From an uncultured Neokomagataea sp. (lineage in GTDB: Bacteria > Pseudomonadota > Alphaproteobacteria > Acetobacterales > Acetobacteraceae), in NCBI RefSeq assembly GCF_946476835.1, contig NZ_CAMKWA010000007.1:58388-122387 (forward strand): DNA of 64,000 nucleotides, given 5' to 3'. The translations under genes and the position numbers were made by a program. Shown piece by piece: positions 8,500 to 19,100 of the stretch. The notes beneath the pieces are model-generated. The model searched no databases, was not told the DNA's origin, and saw only the letters and a program-made list of their open reading frames with translations. Position 1 is the stretch's first letter; each line of letters opens with the position of its first letter.

Positions 8500-10854
8500 T
8501 TAGTGGCGGTATGTCAGCTCGAAGGTGACAGCACGGCCAGCTGCGATGCGCGCATAGTTTGGATAAATGCGGTCATAGTAGCGCTTATTGGTCAGGTTCT
8601 GCAGGTTCCCTTGCAGATCAAGTGTACGGGTGATCTGGTAGTCGGCTACCATGTCGAGGCGAACGTAAGATGGGACCCATGTTTGGTTGTTCACGTTGGT
8701 GTAGCGCTTGCTCATATACGTGACGCCGCCACCGAACTTGAATTGCGGCAGGATACGGTAGGTGCTCCACAAGGCGATAGAGTTGCCCGGTGTGTACGGG
8801 AAGCGCTTGCCGACATTGGCTTTCGTTGGGCCGCCATCCAGCACGGAGCTGTCGAGGTAGGTCCAGCCGCCGAACATGTCCCAGCGTTGGGTTAGATGAC
8901 CGGCCACGCTGATTTCTGCACCACGAACGCGCTGTGTGCCGGCATTCATCATGCCGCCCATGCCGTTAGAAACCTGTGCATTGCTCATTTTGCCGTTAAA
9001 CAGAGAGCCTGTTACGGAGAAGTGTCCGTGCAGGAGGTCTGCTTTAGCGCCAACTTCTGTATTCTTGCCGCGCTGGGGTGACAGCTTGCTGTTTGTTGCG
9101 TTCAGAGCAGTTTGGCCGTCTGAGCCTGCTTCGACACCGACAGGGTTTGAGGCTGTTGCATAAGAGAAATAGACGCTGACGGGTTTGATCGGCTTATAAA
9201 CAGCACCAGCTTGGTAGTTGACGAAGCTTTGGTTGTTGCTCAGGCCAACATTGCCCTGCTTGGCGTAGGTCATGAAGCGGTCAAAACGCACGCCGCCATT
9301 GATGTAGAGGCGGTCGTTGAACATGCTCATCGTATCAAACGCGTAAGCTGAGCCACTCGTGGTGTTTGTGTTCAACTGCGGAACGCCGGGCTCACCGATG
9401 GAGTAAGACCCCGTCCACGGATTGTTCGGAGACCAACTTGATAGGTTGAGTGCGGAGACACAGTTATAAGCAACGCTGCATGGCCCGCCCGCGCGGATGT
9501 TATTGCCCTTAGAGTCACGCACGTAATAGGAGCGACGTTGTGTGCGTTCCCGTGAAAGTTCAATGCCAGTATTGATGGAGTGGTGAATAAAGCCTGTGTC
9601 GAACTTGCCAGAGACCATGGCTTGTTCTTGAGCGTTATCCGTGTGGTACAGGCCGGATTTGCCTTGCAGCGCAATATTGGGGTTGGAAACAGCCGAACTG
9701 ACCCATTGTGGGTTGGTCGCGAGGAAGTCGAGCTCGGTGCTGGTCCATTGTGTGGTGTTGCGGAACGTGAAGTTCTTGCCGAGGTCACGCTCAAAAATGA
9801 TTTGGCCCATATTGGTCGTGCCGCGTTCATAGTCACGGCCTTTGAGGCCAAGGAAGAGGTGACGTGGAATGTTTAGCGGCTCATGCGTGACTTTGTCATA
9901 TGGTGCAGAGTAATCCGGTATGCCGAACGTATAGAGGTGGTAGTAGCCCAAGGTCAGGCGTGTTGGCGTGCCGAGGCCAAAGGAAACAGAAGGGGCGACA
10001 CCCCATTTATGTCCACCAGCGGGTGAGCGGCCAGCTGTTTTGCCGTCATCGCCCATAGCATTGAGGCGGATGGCGGTTGAGGAACCGATTTGGCGGTTCA
10101 CGTCGATGGTGCCGCGTTTATATGCAGCAGTACCGAAGCCAATTTGCCCGGATGTGAGGTTGCCGAGTTGTGCTTTCTTGGTGGTGATATTGATCTGCCC
10201 ACCCAAACCGCCACGGCCACCATAAACTGAGCCCGGACCTTTCAGTACTTCGATTTCATCAACATCGAAGGTTTCACGCTGCGATGCGCCGCTGTCACGT
10301 AGGCCATCAATATACATGTTGCTGTAGGAGCCAAAGCCCCGGATGACGGGGTAATTTCCGCCCGGTACAGCATAAGCATCACCACCACGGAAGCTGACAC
10401 CGGGTACGGTTCGCATGGCGCTTTCGAAGGATGTTGCGTTGACCAGTTTCATTTGCTCATGCGTGACCACGGAGATTGAGCGTGGTGTGTTGAGCAGTGA
10501 TGCGGTGAATTTTGGATTTGGGGATGTGCCGGTCAATTGTGGGTGTGAATGTCCCCATGCGGTGAAGCGGTCTTCTTCGCCTTGTGCTTCTACAGAAGAA
10601 ACGGGAGCGGCAGATGTTGGGGCTGCGGCGGTTACTGTGGCCGCTGGGGGGGGAGCAGGCGCTGTTGTAACGGGTGTTACATTTTCTTTTGGAGCAGGGG
10701 CTACGCGTGCTGCTTTTTTCGCTTTTGCCTTTGCTTTGTGGTGGTGGTGCGGCTGCGCGTTGTTTTGCGTTGCGGCAGAAGCCGGTTGTGCAATGGCGAG
10801 GCCGGAAATGAGCAGTGAAGATGTGCCGAGTAGCCAGAGCCGACGTGGTGACAT
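8500..10854 (-). CDS. TonB-dependent siderophore receptor
   Basis: An outer-membrane ferric-siderophore receptor of 784 residues. It has a signal peptide ending at ASA, an unusual Ala/Lys/His/Pro-rich periplasmic stretch of about 80 residues, then a plug domain and a beta-barrel finishing in a terminal aromatic-type strand (VTFELTYRH). Plug marks include TPRSISVVT, PVIRGFGSYSNMYIDGL and the EIEVLKGPGSVYGG segment followed by GGQINI. The layout resembles catecholate receptors, but the ligand is inferred. The ATG at 10854 follows AAGGAGAG; a longer frame to 10899 lacks support. A Fur-like box upstream implies iron repression. No siderophore synthesis genes are nearby. Confidence 0.93.
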   Translation of the reverse strand: MSPRRLWLLGTSSLLISGLAIAQPASAATQNNAQPHHHHKAKAKAKKAARVAPAPKENVTPVTTAPAPPPAATVTAAAPTSAAPVSSVEAQGEEDRFTAWGHSHPQLTGTSPNPKFTASLLNTPRSISVVTHEQMKLVNATSFESAMRTVPGVSFRGGDAYAVPGGNYPVIRGFGSYSNMYIDGLRDSGASQRETFDVDEIEVLKGPGSVYGGRGGLGGQINITTKKAQLGNLTSGQIGFGTAAYKRGTIDVNRQIGSSTAIRLNAMGDDGKTAGRSPAGGHKWGVAPSVSFGLGTPTRLTLGYYHLYTFGIPDYSAPYDKVTHEPLNIPRHLFLGLKGRDYERGTTNMGQIIFERDLGKNFTFRNTTQWTSTELDFLATNPQWVSSAVSNPNIALQGKSGLYHTDNAQEQAMVSGKFDTGFIHHSINTGIELSRERTQRRSYYVRDSKGNNIRAGGPCSVAYNCVSALNLSSWSPNNPWTGSYSIGEPGVPQLNTNTTSGSAYAFDTMSMFNDRLYINGGVRFDRFMTYAKQGNVGLSNNQSFVNYQAGAVYKPIKPVSVYFSYATASNPVGVEAGSDGQTALNATNSKLSPQRGKNTEVGAKADLLHGHFSVTGSLFNGKMSNAQVSNGMGGMMNAGTQRVRGAEISVAGHLTQRWDMFGGWTYLDSSVLDGGPTKANVGKRFPYTPGNSIALWSTYRILPQFKFGGGVTYMSKRYTNVNNQTWVPSYVRLDMVADYQITRTLDLQGNLQNLTNKRYYDRIYPNYARIAAGRAVTFELTYRH

Positions 10855-10919
10855 CACGTTGATCTCTCCTTGGGTTATTAAAAACAATTTCATGTGCAAT
10901 AGTTTTTTTGTTTGAAAAT

Positions 10920-10938
10920 GTAAATGAGAAACATTCGC
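10920..10938 (-). promoter_or_regulatory. Fur-like box upstream of the TonB siderophore receptor
   Basis: The 19 bases read on the minus strand as GCGAATGTTTCTCATTTAC, close to the Fur palindrome GATAATGATAATCATTATC. The half-site AAATGAGAA (plus strand) also occurs in the box before the second TonB receptor near 23.8 kb. Repression by iron is inferred. Confidence 0.65.
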
Positions 10939-10986
10939 AAATATATTTTGTTACAATGTATTTTGCTTAAGGGATGTGAGGCATAA

Positions 10987-11014
10987 AAAAACCCGGCGGG
11001 TTGGCCGGGTTTTT
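10987..11014 (-). terminator. Rho-independent terminator after the ClC gene
   Basis: An 11-bp stem (10987-10997 with 11004-11014) with loop GGGTTG and flanking A/T runs lies just beyond the chloride channel stop on the minus strand. A and T flanks make it potentially bidirectional. Confidence 0.88.
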
Positions 11015-11021
11015 GATCAGT

Positions 11022-12479
11022 TTATGGAACGCGTTCGTCAGACGTTGCAGGGGGCTTGGGTTTCCGGCGGCTAATGCTGTGGTGTTTACGGTCTACAGCT
11101 TCAAGAAAACGGTCTGCTAGGGCGCCATAAAGTGGTCGTGGGCATACCATGCGTGAGACACCAAATGCGAGGAAGGATGTGGCCAGAAGGGCCAGTGTGA
11201 CTTGCTGATTGTCACACATTTCCATGACAATGATCGTGGCGGTGAGAGGGCACTGAGCCACGCCGCAGAAATATGCCACAGTGCCGAGCAGGACGACGGC
11301 TCCGGGGTTGGTATGTGGTAAAAACTGTTCCACCCAACCACCAATACCGGCACCCACAGCTAAGCACGGAGCGAACATACCGCCAGGAACGCCCGAGCAG
11401 TATGACACGATCATAGCGATATATTTGAGCACAAAGAATGACGCGGGATAATGCTCTGTCCCTGCGAAAATGGCGCGGGATTGAGCATAACCGGTGCCGT
11501 AGGTTTGTCCGTGTGACAGGATGCCGATCACCGCTGTAATAAAACCGCAAATGCCAGCGAAGAGAATGGGGTGTTTAGCAGCGAAAGGGCCAATGGGCTT
11601 CGGTAGTCCGCGTGAAATGCGGATGATGAGTGACGAGAAGCTACCGCCTGCAAGGCCACCGAGGATCCCGCAGGTGAGAACCGCGATCCAAGCTGTGCCA
11701 ACGGGTACATCGACATCAGCATGGCCGAAATAGGTGTAATTTCCCAAAAGGGCGATTGCTGTGACACCTGAGAGCACAACTACAGTGAGGGTACGGCCGG
11801 AGGTGCGTTGTTCGAAAGAATGTGACAATTCTTCAATCGCGAAGACGATGCCGGCGAGTGGGGTATTAAAGGCTGCGGCCATACCAGCCGCGCCACCGGC
11901 AAGGATCATGCTGCGACGGGCGGAAATACTGGATTGCCCAAGGACGCGTGAGAAGCTGTGCATGATGAAGGCACCAACTTGCACGCTGGGGCCTTCACGC
12001 CCGATGGATGCGCCGCAGATAATGCCGAGGCATGTCATGAGAATTTTGCCGAGGGCAATGCGGAAAGACAAAATCCGATCAACGATCTGGAAGTCATCAA
12101 TGTGCAAAGTGGCGATGGTTTGTGGAATGCCGGAACCTTGTGCTCCCTGAAACACGGTGCGGGTGATCCACATGATGAGTGCAAACCCGACGGGGGAGAG
12201 AATGAGCATGACCCATGGGTGCCATGCGAGGATTTGCTCACGCAGGTCAGCGGCACTGTCACCTAGTTTAGCGAACAGAACAGCGACAATACCGATGAGA
12301 ACCGCCCCTGCCCAATAAAGGGCCGTACGTTTCCACTGTGTTTGTGTTTGGCGTGCAGAACGGCGCAGGTGATGAATGCGGTCTTTGCGGCGCAAAGCAT
12401 GCTTAGAGGAAACATGCCCCCCTGGCGTTGGTTTGGAGGAAGGGGCGGAGGTGTTGGGTGTATGATCGGCCAAGAGCAC
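11022..12479 (-). CDS. ClC-family chloride channel / H+/Cl- antiporter
   Basis: An inner-membrane ClC protein of 485 residues. The three selectivity-filter signatures are present: GSGIP (115-119), GREGP (160-164, holding the gating glutamate E162) and GMFAP near the C-terminal third. The proton-path glutamate equivalent to E203 of the E. coli exchanger is kept (E217 in FAIEEL), so it is likely an antiporter rather than a channel. There is no C-terminal CBS domain. The N-terminal 50 residues are polar and Lys/Arg/His-rich. The chosen start is a GTG at 12479, which is not backed by a clear ribosome site, so the start is uncertain. Confidence 0.92.
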   Translation of the reverse strand: MLLADHTPNTSAPSSKPTPGGHVSSKHALRRKDRIHHLRRSARQTQTQWKRTALYWAGAVLIGIVAVLFAKLGDSAADLREQILAWHPWVMLILSPVGFALIMWITRTVFQGAQGSGIPQTIATLHIDDFQIVDRILSFRIALGKILMTCLGIICGASIGREGPSVQVGAFIMHSFSRVLGQSSISARRSMILAGGAAGMAAAFNTPLAGIVFAIEELSHSFEQRTSGRTLTVVVLSGVTAIALLGNYTYFGHADVDVPVGTAWIAVLTCGILGGLAGGSFSSLIIRISRGLPKPIGPFAAKHPILFAGICGFITAVIGILSHGQTYGTGYAQSRAIFAGTEHYPASFFVLKYIAMIVSYCSGVPGGMFAPCLAVGAGIGGWVEQFLPHTNPGAVVLLGTVAYFCGVAQCPLTATIIVMEMCDNQQVTLALLATSFLAFGVSRMVCPRPLYGALADRFLEAVDRKHHSISRRKPKPPATSDERVP

Positions 12480-12645
12480 ACTGTCCGGTTACAGGATTTT
12501 GCAGCAAAGGAGGCGCAGCGAGTGGGGTCCGCAGCGCGTTCTCCCGCTCCTGCACCCTTTATGGGTATGGGGTCAAGGATACTGGAACGTGCAAGATGCC
12601 ATTCTGTTTCCGGGTGATGTTATGATGCCGCAATTGTGTGCGTTT

Positions 12646-13535
12646 TTAGGATAGAACGAGCACGCCTGAGTGTTTGGCTTTGTCGCTGGGTTCGACGTGG
12701 ATGTGGATTGATGCGCGGCCGAGTTCGTTACGAATGGCGGCTTCAACGCGGTCACAAATGTCGTGCGCTTCGTCAACGGTCATGTCGTTTTGTACGACGA
12801 GGTGAAACTCGACGAAGTGCAGATCGCCTACTTTGCGAATGCGGACATCATGCGCTTCGATGGCCCCTGTAGCACTTTGGGAAATGGCGTGTCGGACATT
12901 ATCCATGCAGTCCGGGGCGGGCGCTTCATCCATAAGGTCAGACATGGATTGCCGCATCATGGAAAAGCCCGCGCGTAGAACATTGATGGCGACGATGGCT
13001 GAGAGCAGTGCATCGAGCCGGTCCCAATGTAAAACGGGGATGAGGGCAACGCCGATCACTAGTGCGACGGTAGCCCAAACGTCAGATTGGACGTGCTCAC
13101 CCGCTGCGAGGAGGGCTTGGGAGCTTTGTCGGCGGCCAACGCCAATCAATATACGGGCCCAGATGAAATTAATGAGGCCCGCTGAGGCATTAAGCGCGAC
13201 GCCGAAGAACGGGGCCACGACGGGGTGTGGGTGCATCCAGTCAAGGATAGAGATGAACAAAATGCCGAGTGCTGTCAGAACGACAAGGACGCCTTCGATG
13301 ACGGCTGAGAGATATTCAGCTTTACCGTGGCCATAAGGGTGGTTGTCGTCAGCGGGGCGTGTGGCAACGATGAGGGCAAAGAGGGTGCCGCAAGCTGCAA
13401 TGACGTTTAGGATAGTTTCAATTGCGTCAGAAAGCAGGGCGTCAGAGTTTGAAACCCAATATGCGGCATATTTAACAGCCAGAACGATGAGACTGACGCC
13501 AATAGAAAGGCGGGCAACGGTGCGGCGGTCGGTCA

Positions 13536-13536
<1 letters not shown>
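12646..13536 (-). CDS. Cation diffusion facilitator (FieF-like)
   Basis: A divalent-metal/proton antiporter of the CDF family, 296 residues. Six membrane segments are predicted. Metal-site motifs are SDALLSDAIETILN in helix II and HVQSDVWA in helix V, plus the PYGHGKAEYLSA loop. The C-terminal cytoplasmic domain carries the usual HDVRIRKVG and HIHVEP segments. The ATG at 13536 shares one base with the stop of the upstream CDF gene (TAATG), so the two exporters are translationally coupled. The helix II/V pattern D-x3-D with H-x3-D is seen in zinc- and iron-exporting members; the specific metal is not certain. Confidence 0.9.
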
Positions 13537-14630
<1,094 letters not shown>

Positions 14631-14776
14631 TTTCGGAGAAGGCTGTGAGATGGAGTGCTGTTCATAGCGTAGTTTTGGGGTTGAGCCAAAGAGATGTCGT
14701 GCAAGAGAGCGCATAATTTTGCTCAAGCTGCACAAGAGAGTGGCGAAAACACGGGCAAAATCGTAGTAGAGGGGCC

Positions 14777-15415
14777 ATGACTGACATGCCACATAATCAC
14801 ACTCAAGAGACCGAAGAGACGGTCTCTGCCTCATCTGCTGCGCCTGCTCCAAAGGCGAGCCGCTCTTTTGAAAAATACATCGAGCGTGGGTTTTTCGCGA
14901 CGCGCTGGATCGCGGCTCCGCTGTATTTCAGCCTGACGATTGGTTTGCTGTTGGTTGCATTTAAGTTCTTCCAACAGCTGGTGGGTCTGATCCTGCATGT
15001 GCAGCATTTGGACTTTGATGATGTTTTTGTTGGGGTTCTGGATCTGATTGATCTGGTACTGTTGGCGAATCTTCTGCTGATCGTGATGTTTTCTGGCTAT
15101 GAAAACTTTGTGTCCCGGTTGGATATTCGCGAGCATGCGGATTACCCATCATGGATCGGGCATGTCACGTTTGGCGATATTAAGATCAAGCTGATGGCCT
15201 CCATTGTGGCGATGTCCGCCATTCATGTGCTGGCCGATTTTATCCGTGTGGATGAGACAACGACGCGTGCGCTGGAATGGAGCGTCGGGATTCATTTGGC
15301 CTTTGTTGTATCAGGCCTTTTGATGGCGTTGATGGATCGGATTATGGAAGGCACGCCAGATACGCAGGCGGCTGAACCAGAACATGCGTCTAAGCATCAT
15401 GGTGGACGCCCATGA
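14777..15415 (+). CDS. YqhA/UPF0114 family membrane protein
   Basis: A 212-residue inner-membrane protein with about four membrane helices. It matches the UPF0114 (TIGR00645) family: an early EKYIERGFFATRW block, a central FSGYENFVSR motif and SWIGHVTFGDIKIKLM, followed by SAIHVLADF. The family has no assigned biochemical function. Polar, low-complexity tails flank the conserved core. It overlaps the next gene by four bases (ATGA), so it is co-translated with the FAD-dependent oxidoreductase; whether the two act together is unknown. It is divergent from the CDF exporter pair. Confidence 0.88.
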   Translation: MTDMPHNHTQETEETVSASSAAPAPKASRSFEKYIERGFFATRWIAAPLYFSLTIGLLLVAFKFFQQLVGLILHVQHLDFDDVFVGVLDLIDLVLLANLLLIVMFSGYENFVSRLDIREHADYPSWIGHVTFGDIKIKLMASIVAMSAIHVLADFIRVDETTTRALEWSVGIHLAFVVSGLLMALMDRIMEGTPDTQAAEPEHASKHHGGRP

Positions 15416-17019
15416 TACGCCTCACAGAATTACGTCTGCCGCTGGATCATCCTGAAGGAGATTTGGAGCAGGCTGCGCGGACAAAGCTGGGTTTGGCACC
15501 GCATCAGAAATGTCAGGTGACAGTGGCGCGGCGTGGGTATGATGCTCGTAAGCGCGGTCATATTGTGCTGGTTTACAGCCTTGATTGTGATGTGGATGAT
15601 GAGGCGCGCCTTTTGGCTGCGCATGAGGGGGACCAGCATGTGCGCCCCCGCCCGAACACGGAATATCGTTTGCCGCAGGTAAAGATCGGGCCTCAAACGC
15701 CACGTCCGGTTGTAATCGGGGCGGGGCCTTGTGGTCTTATGGCTGCGCTGACACTGGCTCAGGCGGGGTTGCGCCCGATTGTGTTGGAGCGCGGTAAGGA
15801 TGTGCGTTCGCGGACGAAAGATACGTTTGCGTTGTGGCGGCAATCTGTTTTGACCACAGAAAGCAATGTGCAATTCGGCGAAGGTGGGGCTGGAACGTTC
15901 TCGGACGGCAAATTGTATTCTGGTGTGTCCGACCCACGTAATTTGGGGCAGCGCGTACTGGAAGAGTTTGTGCGCGCGGGGGCACCAGAAGAAATTCTGA
16001 TGATCTCCAAGCCGCATATTGGCACGTTCCGTTTGGTGACGATGGTGATGTTCATGCGTGAGGAGATTGAGCGCCTCGGGGGTGAATATCGCTTTAGCAC
16101 CCGTGTTGATGATCTTGTTACGGAAGGGAGCGGGGAGGAGCGTCATTTGACGGGGCTTCGCTTAGCGAATGGCGAGGTACTCCCGGCATCTCATGCTGTG
16201 CTGGCAGTTGGACATTCAGCGCGTGACACGTTTGCGATGTTGCATCGTCAGGGTATTGGCATGGACGCCAAGCCGTTTTCGATTGGGGTGCGTATTGAGC
16301 ATCCGCAGGCGGTGATTGATGCAGCGCGCTTTGGGGCGCAAGCAGGGCACCAACTGTTAGGGGCTGCGGATTATAAGCTGGTACATCATGCGTCAAACGG
16401 GCGTGGGGTTTACTCTTTCTGCATGTGTCCAGGCGGGCAGGTTGTGGCAGCGACTTCGGAGCCTGAGCAGGTTGTGACCAATGGTATGAGCCAGTATTCG
16501 CGTGCTGAGCGTAATGCGAATGCTGGGATGGTCGTTGAGGTGAAGCCTGAGCTTGATTACCCTGATGATGTTTTGGCTGGCGTTGCGTTCCAGCGGCATT
16601 GGGAGAAGGCTGCGTATCGTGCGGGTGGTGGTGGTTATCGCGCGCCAGCACAGCGCGTTGGTGATTTCTTAGACGGTAAAGCCTCGACCACGTTGGGGAG
16701 TGTTGTGCCGTCTTATACGCCGGGTGTTACGCCGACGGATTTGACGCTGTGTCTGCCAGATTTTGTCACAGAGGCCATGCGTGAAGCGTTGCCGCGTTTT
16801 GAACGTAAGTTGCGCGGTTATTCTATGGCTGATGCGGTGATGACAGGTGTGGAAACGCGGACGTCGTCTCCGATCCGTGTGCGTCGTGGCAAAGATGGAC
16901 AAAGTCCAACGCTCAAGGGGTTGTTCCCCGCGGGGGAAGGAGCGGGTTACGCGGGCGGCATTTTGTCGGCAGGGATAGATGGTATTCGTGTTGCGGAGTG
17001 GGTGGCTGAGGCTTTGTAA
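15412..17019 (+). CDS. FAD-dependent oxidoreductase (COG2509-type)
   Basis: A 535-residue flavoprotein. The first 100 residues form a domain of their own, then the FAD dinucleotide fold begins at about residue 103 (GAGPCGLMAALTLAQAG), ending in LERG. Further family marks are the FGEGGAGTFSDGKLYS segment and the C-terminal FPAGEGAGYAGGI stretch with G-x-D-G-x-R that closes the FAD site. This composition fits the COG2509 'uncharacterised FAD-dependent dehydrogenase' group. No substrate can be named. Its start overlaps the YqhA-like gene, giving a two-gene operon. Confidence 0.88.
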   Translation: MIRLTELRLPLDHPEGDLEQAARTKLGLAPHQKCQVTVARRGYDARKRGHIVLVYSLDCDVDDEARLLAAHEGDQHVRPRPNTEYRLPQVKIGPQTPRPVVIGAGPCGLMAALTLAQAGLRPIVLERGKDVRSRTKDTFALWRQSVLTTESNVQFGEGGAGTFSDGKLYSGVSDPRNLGQRVLEEFVRAGAPEEILMISKPHIGTFRLVTMVMFMREEIERLGGEYRFSTRVDDLVTEGSGEERHLTGLRLANGEVLPASHAVLAVGHSARDTFAMLHRQGIGMDAKPFSIGVRIEHPQAVIDAARFGAQAGHQLLGAADYKLVHHASNGRGVYSFCMCPGGQVVAATSEPEQVVTNGMSQYSRAERNANAGMVVEVKPELDYPDDVLAGVAFQRHWEKAAYRAGGGGYRAPAQRVGDFLDGKASTTLGSVVPSYTPGVTPTDLTLCLPDFVTEAMREALPRFERKLRGYSMADAVMTGVETRTSSPIRVRRGKDGQSPTLKGLFPAGEGAGYAGGILSAGIDGIRVAEWVAEAL

Positions 17020-17187
17020 GGTCTGCTGTTTTCACTGAGTGAAAAAGCACCTTAGTTTTTTGCCGTAATTTTAATCTGCTGCGTTGTCTTCCTTTTGGAA
17101 GAAAGCCAGAAGCGTGGCAGATTGAATGTCTCTCGTGTCTTTAATTTGCACAATTCTCTCCGAGAAATGCGGAAGGGCAGTAGCGGT

Positions 17188-17649
17188 ATGTTCACAATTC
17201 GAGAAGATGATCTTTCAGGGGAGCAGGCGCGTGCTCTGATAGAGCTACATCTTGCGGATATGCATGCCTCTTCGCCGTCGGGGAGTGTGTTCGCGCTCGA
17301 TCTTTCGGGGTTGCAGGGCGCGGGGACTACTGTCTGGACGGCATGGTGCGGGGACCGGGTGGCCAGTATTGGCGCGTTGAAAATGGGCAACGATGGTGTT
17401 GCTGAGGTGAAGTCCATGCGTACGCATCCGGATTTTCTACGGATGGGGGCTTCAGCGGCTATTTTGGAGACAGTTATCGCAGCGGCGCGGGAGCGTGGTG
17501 CGCAGCGGTTAAGTCTTGAGACGGGGAGCGGGCCGACATTTGAGCCAGCTCTGCACTTGTATCGGCGTCGAGGCTTTGTGAGCGGTGAAGCATTTGGAGA
17601 TTATGTCCCCAGTGCTTTTAATCAGTTCCTGCACTTGGAGCTTATGTGA
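17188..17649 (+). CDS. GNAT-family N-acetyltransferase
   Basis: A 153-residue acetyl-CoA-dependent transferase. The acetyl-CoA-binding motif A is represented by VKSMRTHPDFLRMGASAAILE, with the first half of the R/Q-x-x-G-x-G/A loop seen as R-M-G-A-S-A. The 'LYRRRGF' strand near the C-terminus is typical of GNATs. The chosen ATG at 17188 has GGAAGGG upstream; a longer frame beginning at 17095 adds 31 residues with no family match. The acceptor substrate is unknown. It is followed by a bidirectional terminator shared with the MFS gene. Confidence 0.85.
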   Translation: MFTIREDDLSGEQARALIELHLADMHASSPSGSVFALDLSGLQGAGTTVWTAWCGDRVASIGALKMGNDGVAEVKSMRTHPDFLRMGASAAILETVIAAARERGAQRLSLETGSGPTFEPALHLYRRRGFVSGEAFGDYVPSAFNQFLHLELM

Positions 17650-17674
17650 TCATTTGAACATTGAAGTGTTGAGA

Positions 17675-17703
17675 AAAAAGAGGGGCTTAATGCCCCTCTT
17701 TTT
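17675..17703. terminator. Bidirectional terminator between GNAT and MFS genes
   Basis: A 12-bp perfect stem (17675-17686 with 17692-17703) has a five-base loop TTAAT and A/T flanks. The TAA stop of the MFS gene on the minus strand (17687-17689) lies inside the loop, so the last codons of that gene form one arm of the terminator. Confidence 0.9.
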
Positions 17704-18976
17704 GTTCGTCTTCATCACCTTCCATAATGGTGCCGGGGAGGTGCTTGGGTTGAAGAAGGGCAATGCCTGCGGTCAGAACGGATGAACCGATGACGAGCGA
17801 TTCTGCTGCGATAGGCAATGTTAGAGGCGTTGGGCCAAAGCCCGGGATGAGGCGGCTTGCGAGGCCCTGTCCCAAAGAGCCGAGAGCATAGCCTAGACCC
17901 ATGCCGAAGCTACGTGTCTCCGAAGGAAAACACTTGGACAGGTAATGAGGGACTAGTGCGAAGATGCCAGATGCGGCCCCGCCCATGACAAAGGCAGCGA
18001 GCAGTAAGAGTGGCCACGAGACGGCGTTGAGGAATGGCCAAATGGCGAGAATGATGATGCCGAGTGCCCCCAGCATGACTTTGAGGTCACCAAACTTCTG
18101 TGCGAGCCAACCGCAGAGCAGTTTCCCGCTGAGGGAGCCGATGCAGTATAGCGTAATGGGCCAGAAAATACTGTGGAGTACCGGGTGGTGTGCTGTGCGC
18201 AGAATGGTCGGATAAAATGTGTAAATTGCGGCTTTTTGGAACTCGAGTACGGCCATAAAGGCGATGGCTTGTATGGCGGCGGCATCAAAACGGAATTTGG
18301 GGCGTGGGCGTTTTGCGTTGGAATCATGGCCGCTCAGCAGTTCTGCACGTTTGCGAAGCCAGACGGGGCTTTCTTTGACGCCAATGCGGATAAAGATGGC
18401 GAGGAGCGCGGGGAGAAGGCCAATGAAAAAGAGGGCACGCCAGCCGTAATGCGGCAAAACGAGTTCTTGTGCGGCATTGGCTGCAAAATATCCGACTTCA
18501 TAACCAGACATCATGATGGCAGAGGCCATGGGGCGTGTTCGGGCCGGGACGCTTTCCATGAGTAACGCGGCGGAAGCTGTCCATTCTCCGCCAAAGCCAA
18601 TGCCGAACATGAATTGCACGACAATGAGGAACAGGATGCTGTGTGCCAGCCCGGTCATTGCGGAGAAAACGGCAAACCATATGACGCCGAGCATAAAAGC
18701 AAAGCGGCGGCCGTAGCGGTCTGACAGCCAGCCCCACCCTGTATTGCCAATGGCGCGCCCTATGGCTTGCGCCATGAGGACGCCCCCCAGTGCGGTCAAA
18801 GTACAGCCGAGGTCTTTGGCGATGTCTGGCAGGGTGAATTGGAGGCTTGTTTGATCGAAAGCATCCAGAAACCACCCGAGGAATGAGGCGAGAGTAATCT
18901 GCCAGAACGGAAGCAGCTCTCGGAAAGGACTGCGAGCCGGTGTGCTGGGGCCGGTGCGTATGGCGGTAGCCGTCAT
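17687..18976 (-). CDS. MFS transporter, SHS (sialate/lactate) family-like
   Basis: A 429-residue 12-helix major facilitator. The loop 2-3 signature is GWGWLSDRYGRR. An early FLGWFLDAFDQT segment and a FGIGFGGEWTASAALLMESVPARTR stretch resemble the sialate:H+ symporter (SHS) family, which includes lactate and aromatic-acid carriers. The ATG at 18976 follows AAGGA. The C-terminal tail is short and charged, and its stop codon is in the loop of the downstream terminator. A carboxylate substrate is the likeliest guess for this bacterial group, but it is not proved by sequence. Two short AACGC/GCGTT palindromes lie upstream. Confidence 0.85.
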   Translation of the reverse strand: MTATAIRTGPSTPARSPFRELLPFWQITLASFLGWFLDAFDQTSLQFTLPDIAKDLGCTLTALGGVLMAQAIGRAIGNTGWGWLSDRYGRRFAFMLGVIWFAVFSAMTGLAHSILFLIVVQFMFGIGFGGEWTASAALLMESVPARTRPMASAIMMSGYEVGYFAANAAQELVLPHYGWRALFFIGLLPALLAIFIRIGVKESPVWLRKRAELLSGHDSNAKRPRPKFRFDAAAIQAIAFMAVLEFQKAAIYTFYPTILRTAHHPVLHSIFWPITLYCIGSLSGKLLCGWLAQKFGDLKVMLGALGIIILAIWPFLNAVSWPLLLLAAFVMGGAASGIFALVPHYLSKCFPSETRSFGMGLGYALGSLGQGLASRLIPGFGPTPLTLPIAAESLVIGSSVLTAGIALLQPKHLPGTIMEGDEDEQKEGH

Positions 18977-19036
18977 GTGCAGGGTCCTTGGTCGGGCTAG
19001 GAAGTGTTTTATGAAGGGGAGATAGGGTGTCTAGTG

Positions 19037-19100
19037 AACGCATGGAAGCGTTTAGACAAGTACGAAAGCGTGGGTAGAACGTGGAAACGCGGGAGGCGTT
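19037..19100. promoter_or_regulatory. Two AACGC...GCGTT palindromes upstream of the MFS gene
   Basis: AACGC-N6-GCGTT at 19037-19052 and AACGC-N5-GCGTT at 19086-19100 lie 60-125 bases upstream of the MFS start, within a 259-base gap. They could be paired operator sites for an unidentified regulator. The rest of the gap shows nothing I recognise. Confidence 0.35.

Noticed and set aside
15430..16146. Minus-strand open frame opposite the FAD oxidoreductase
   Set aside because: No motif and no ribosome site; the opposite strand encodes a clear flavoprotein.
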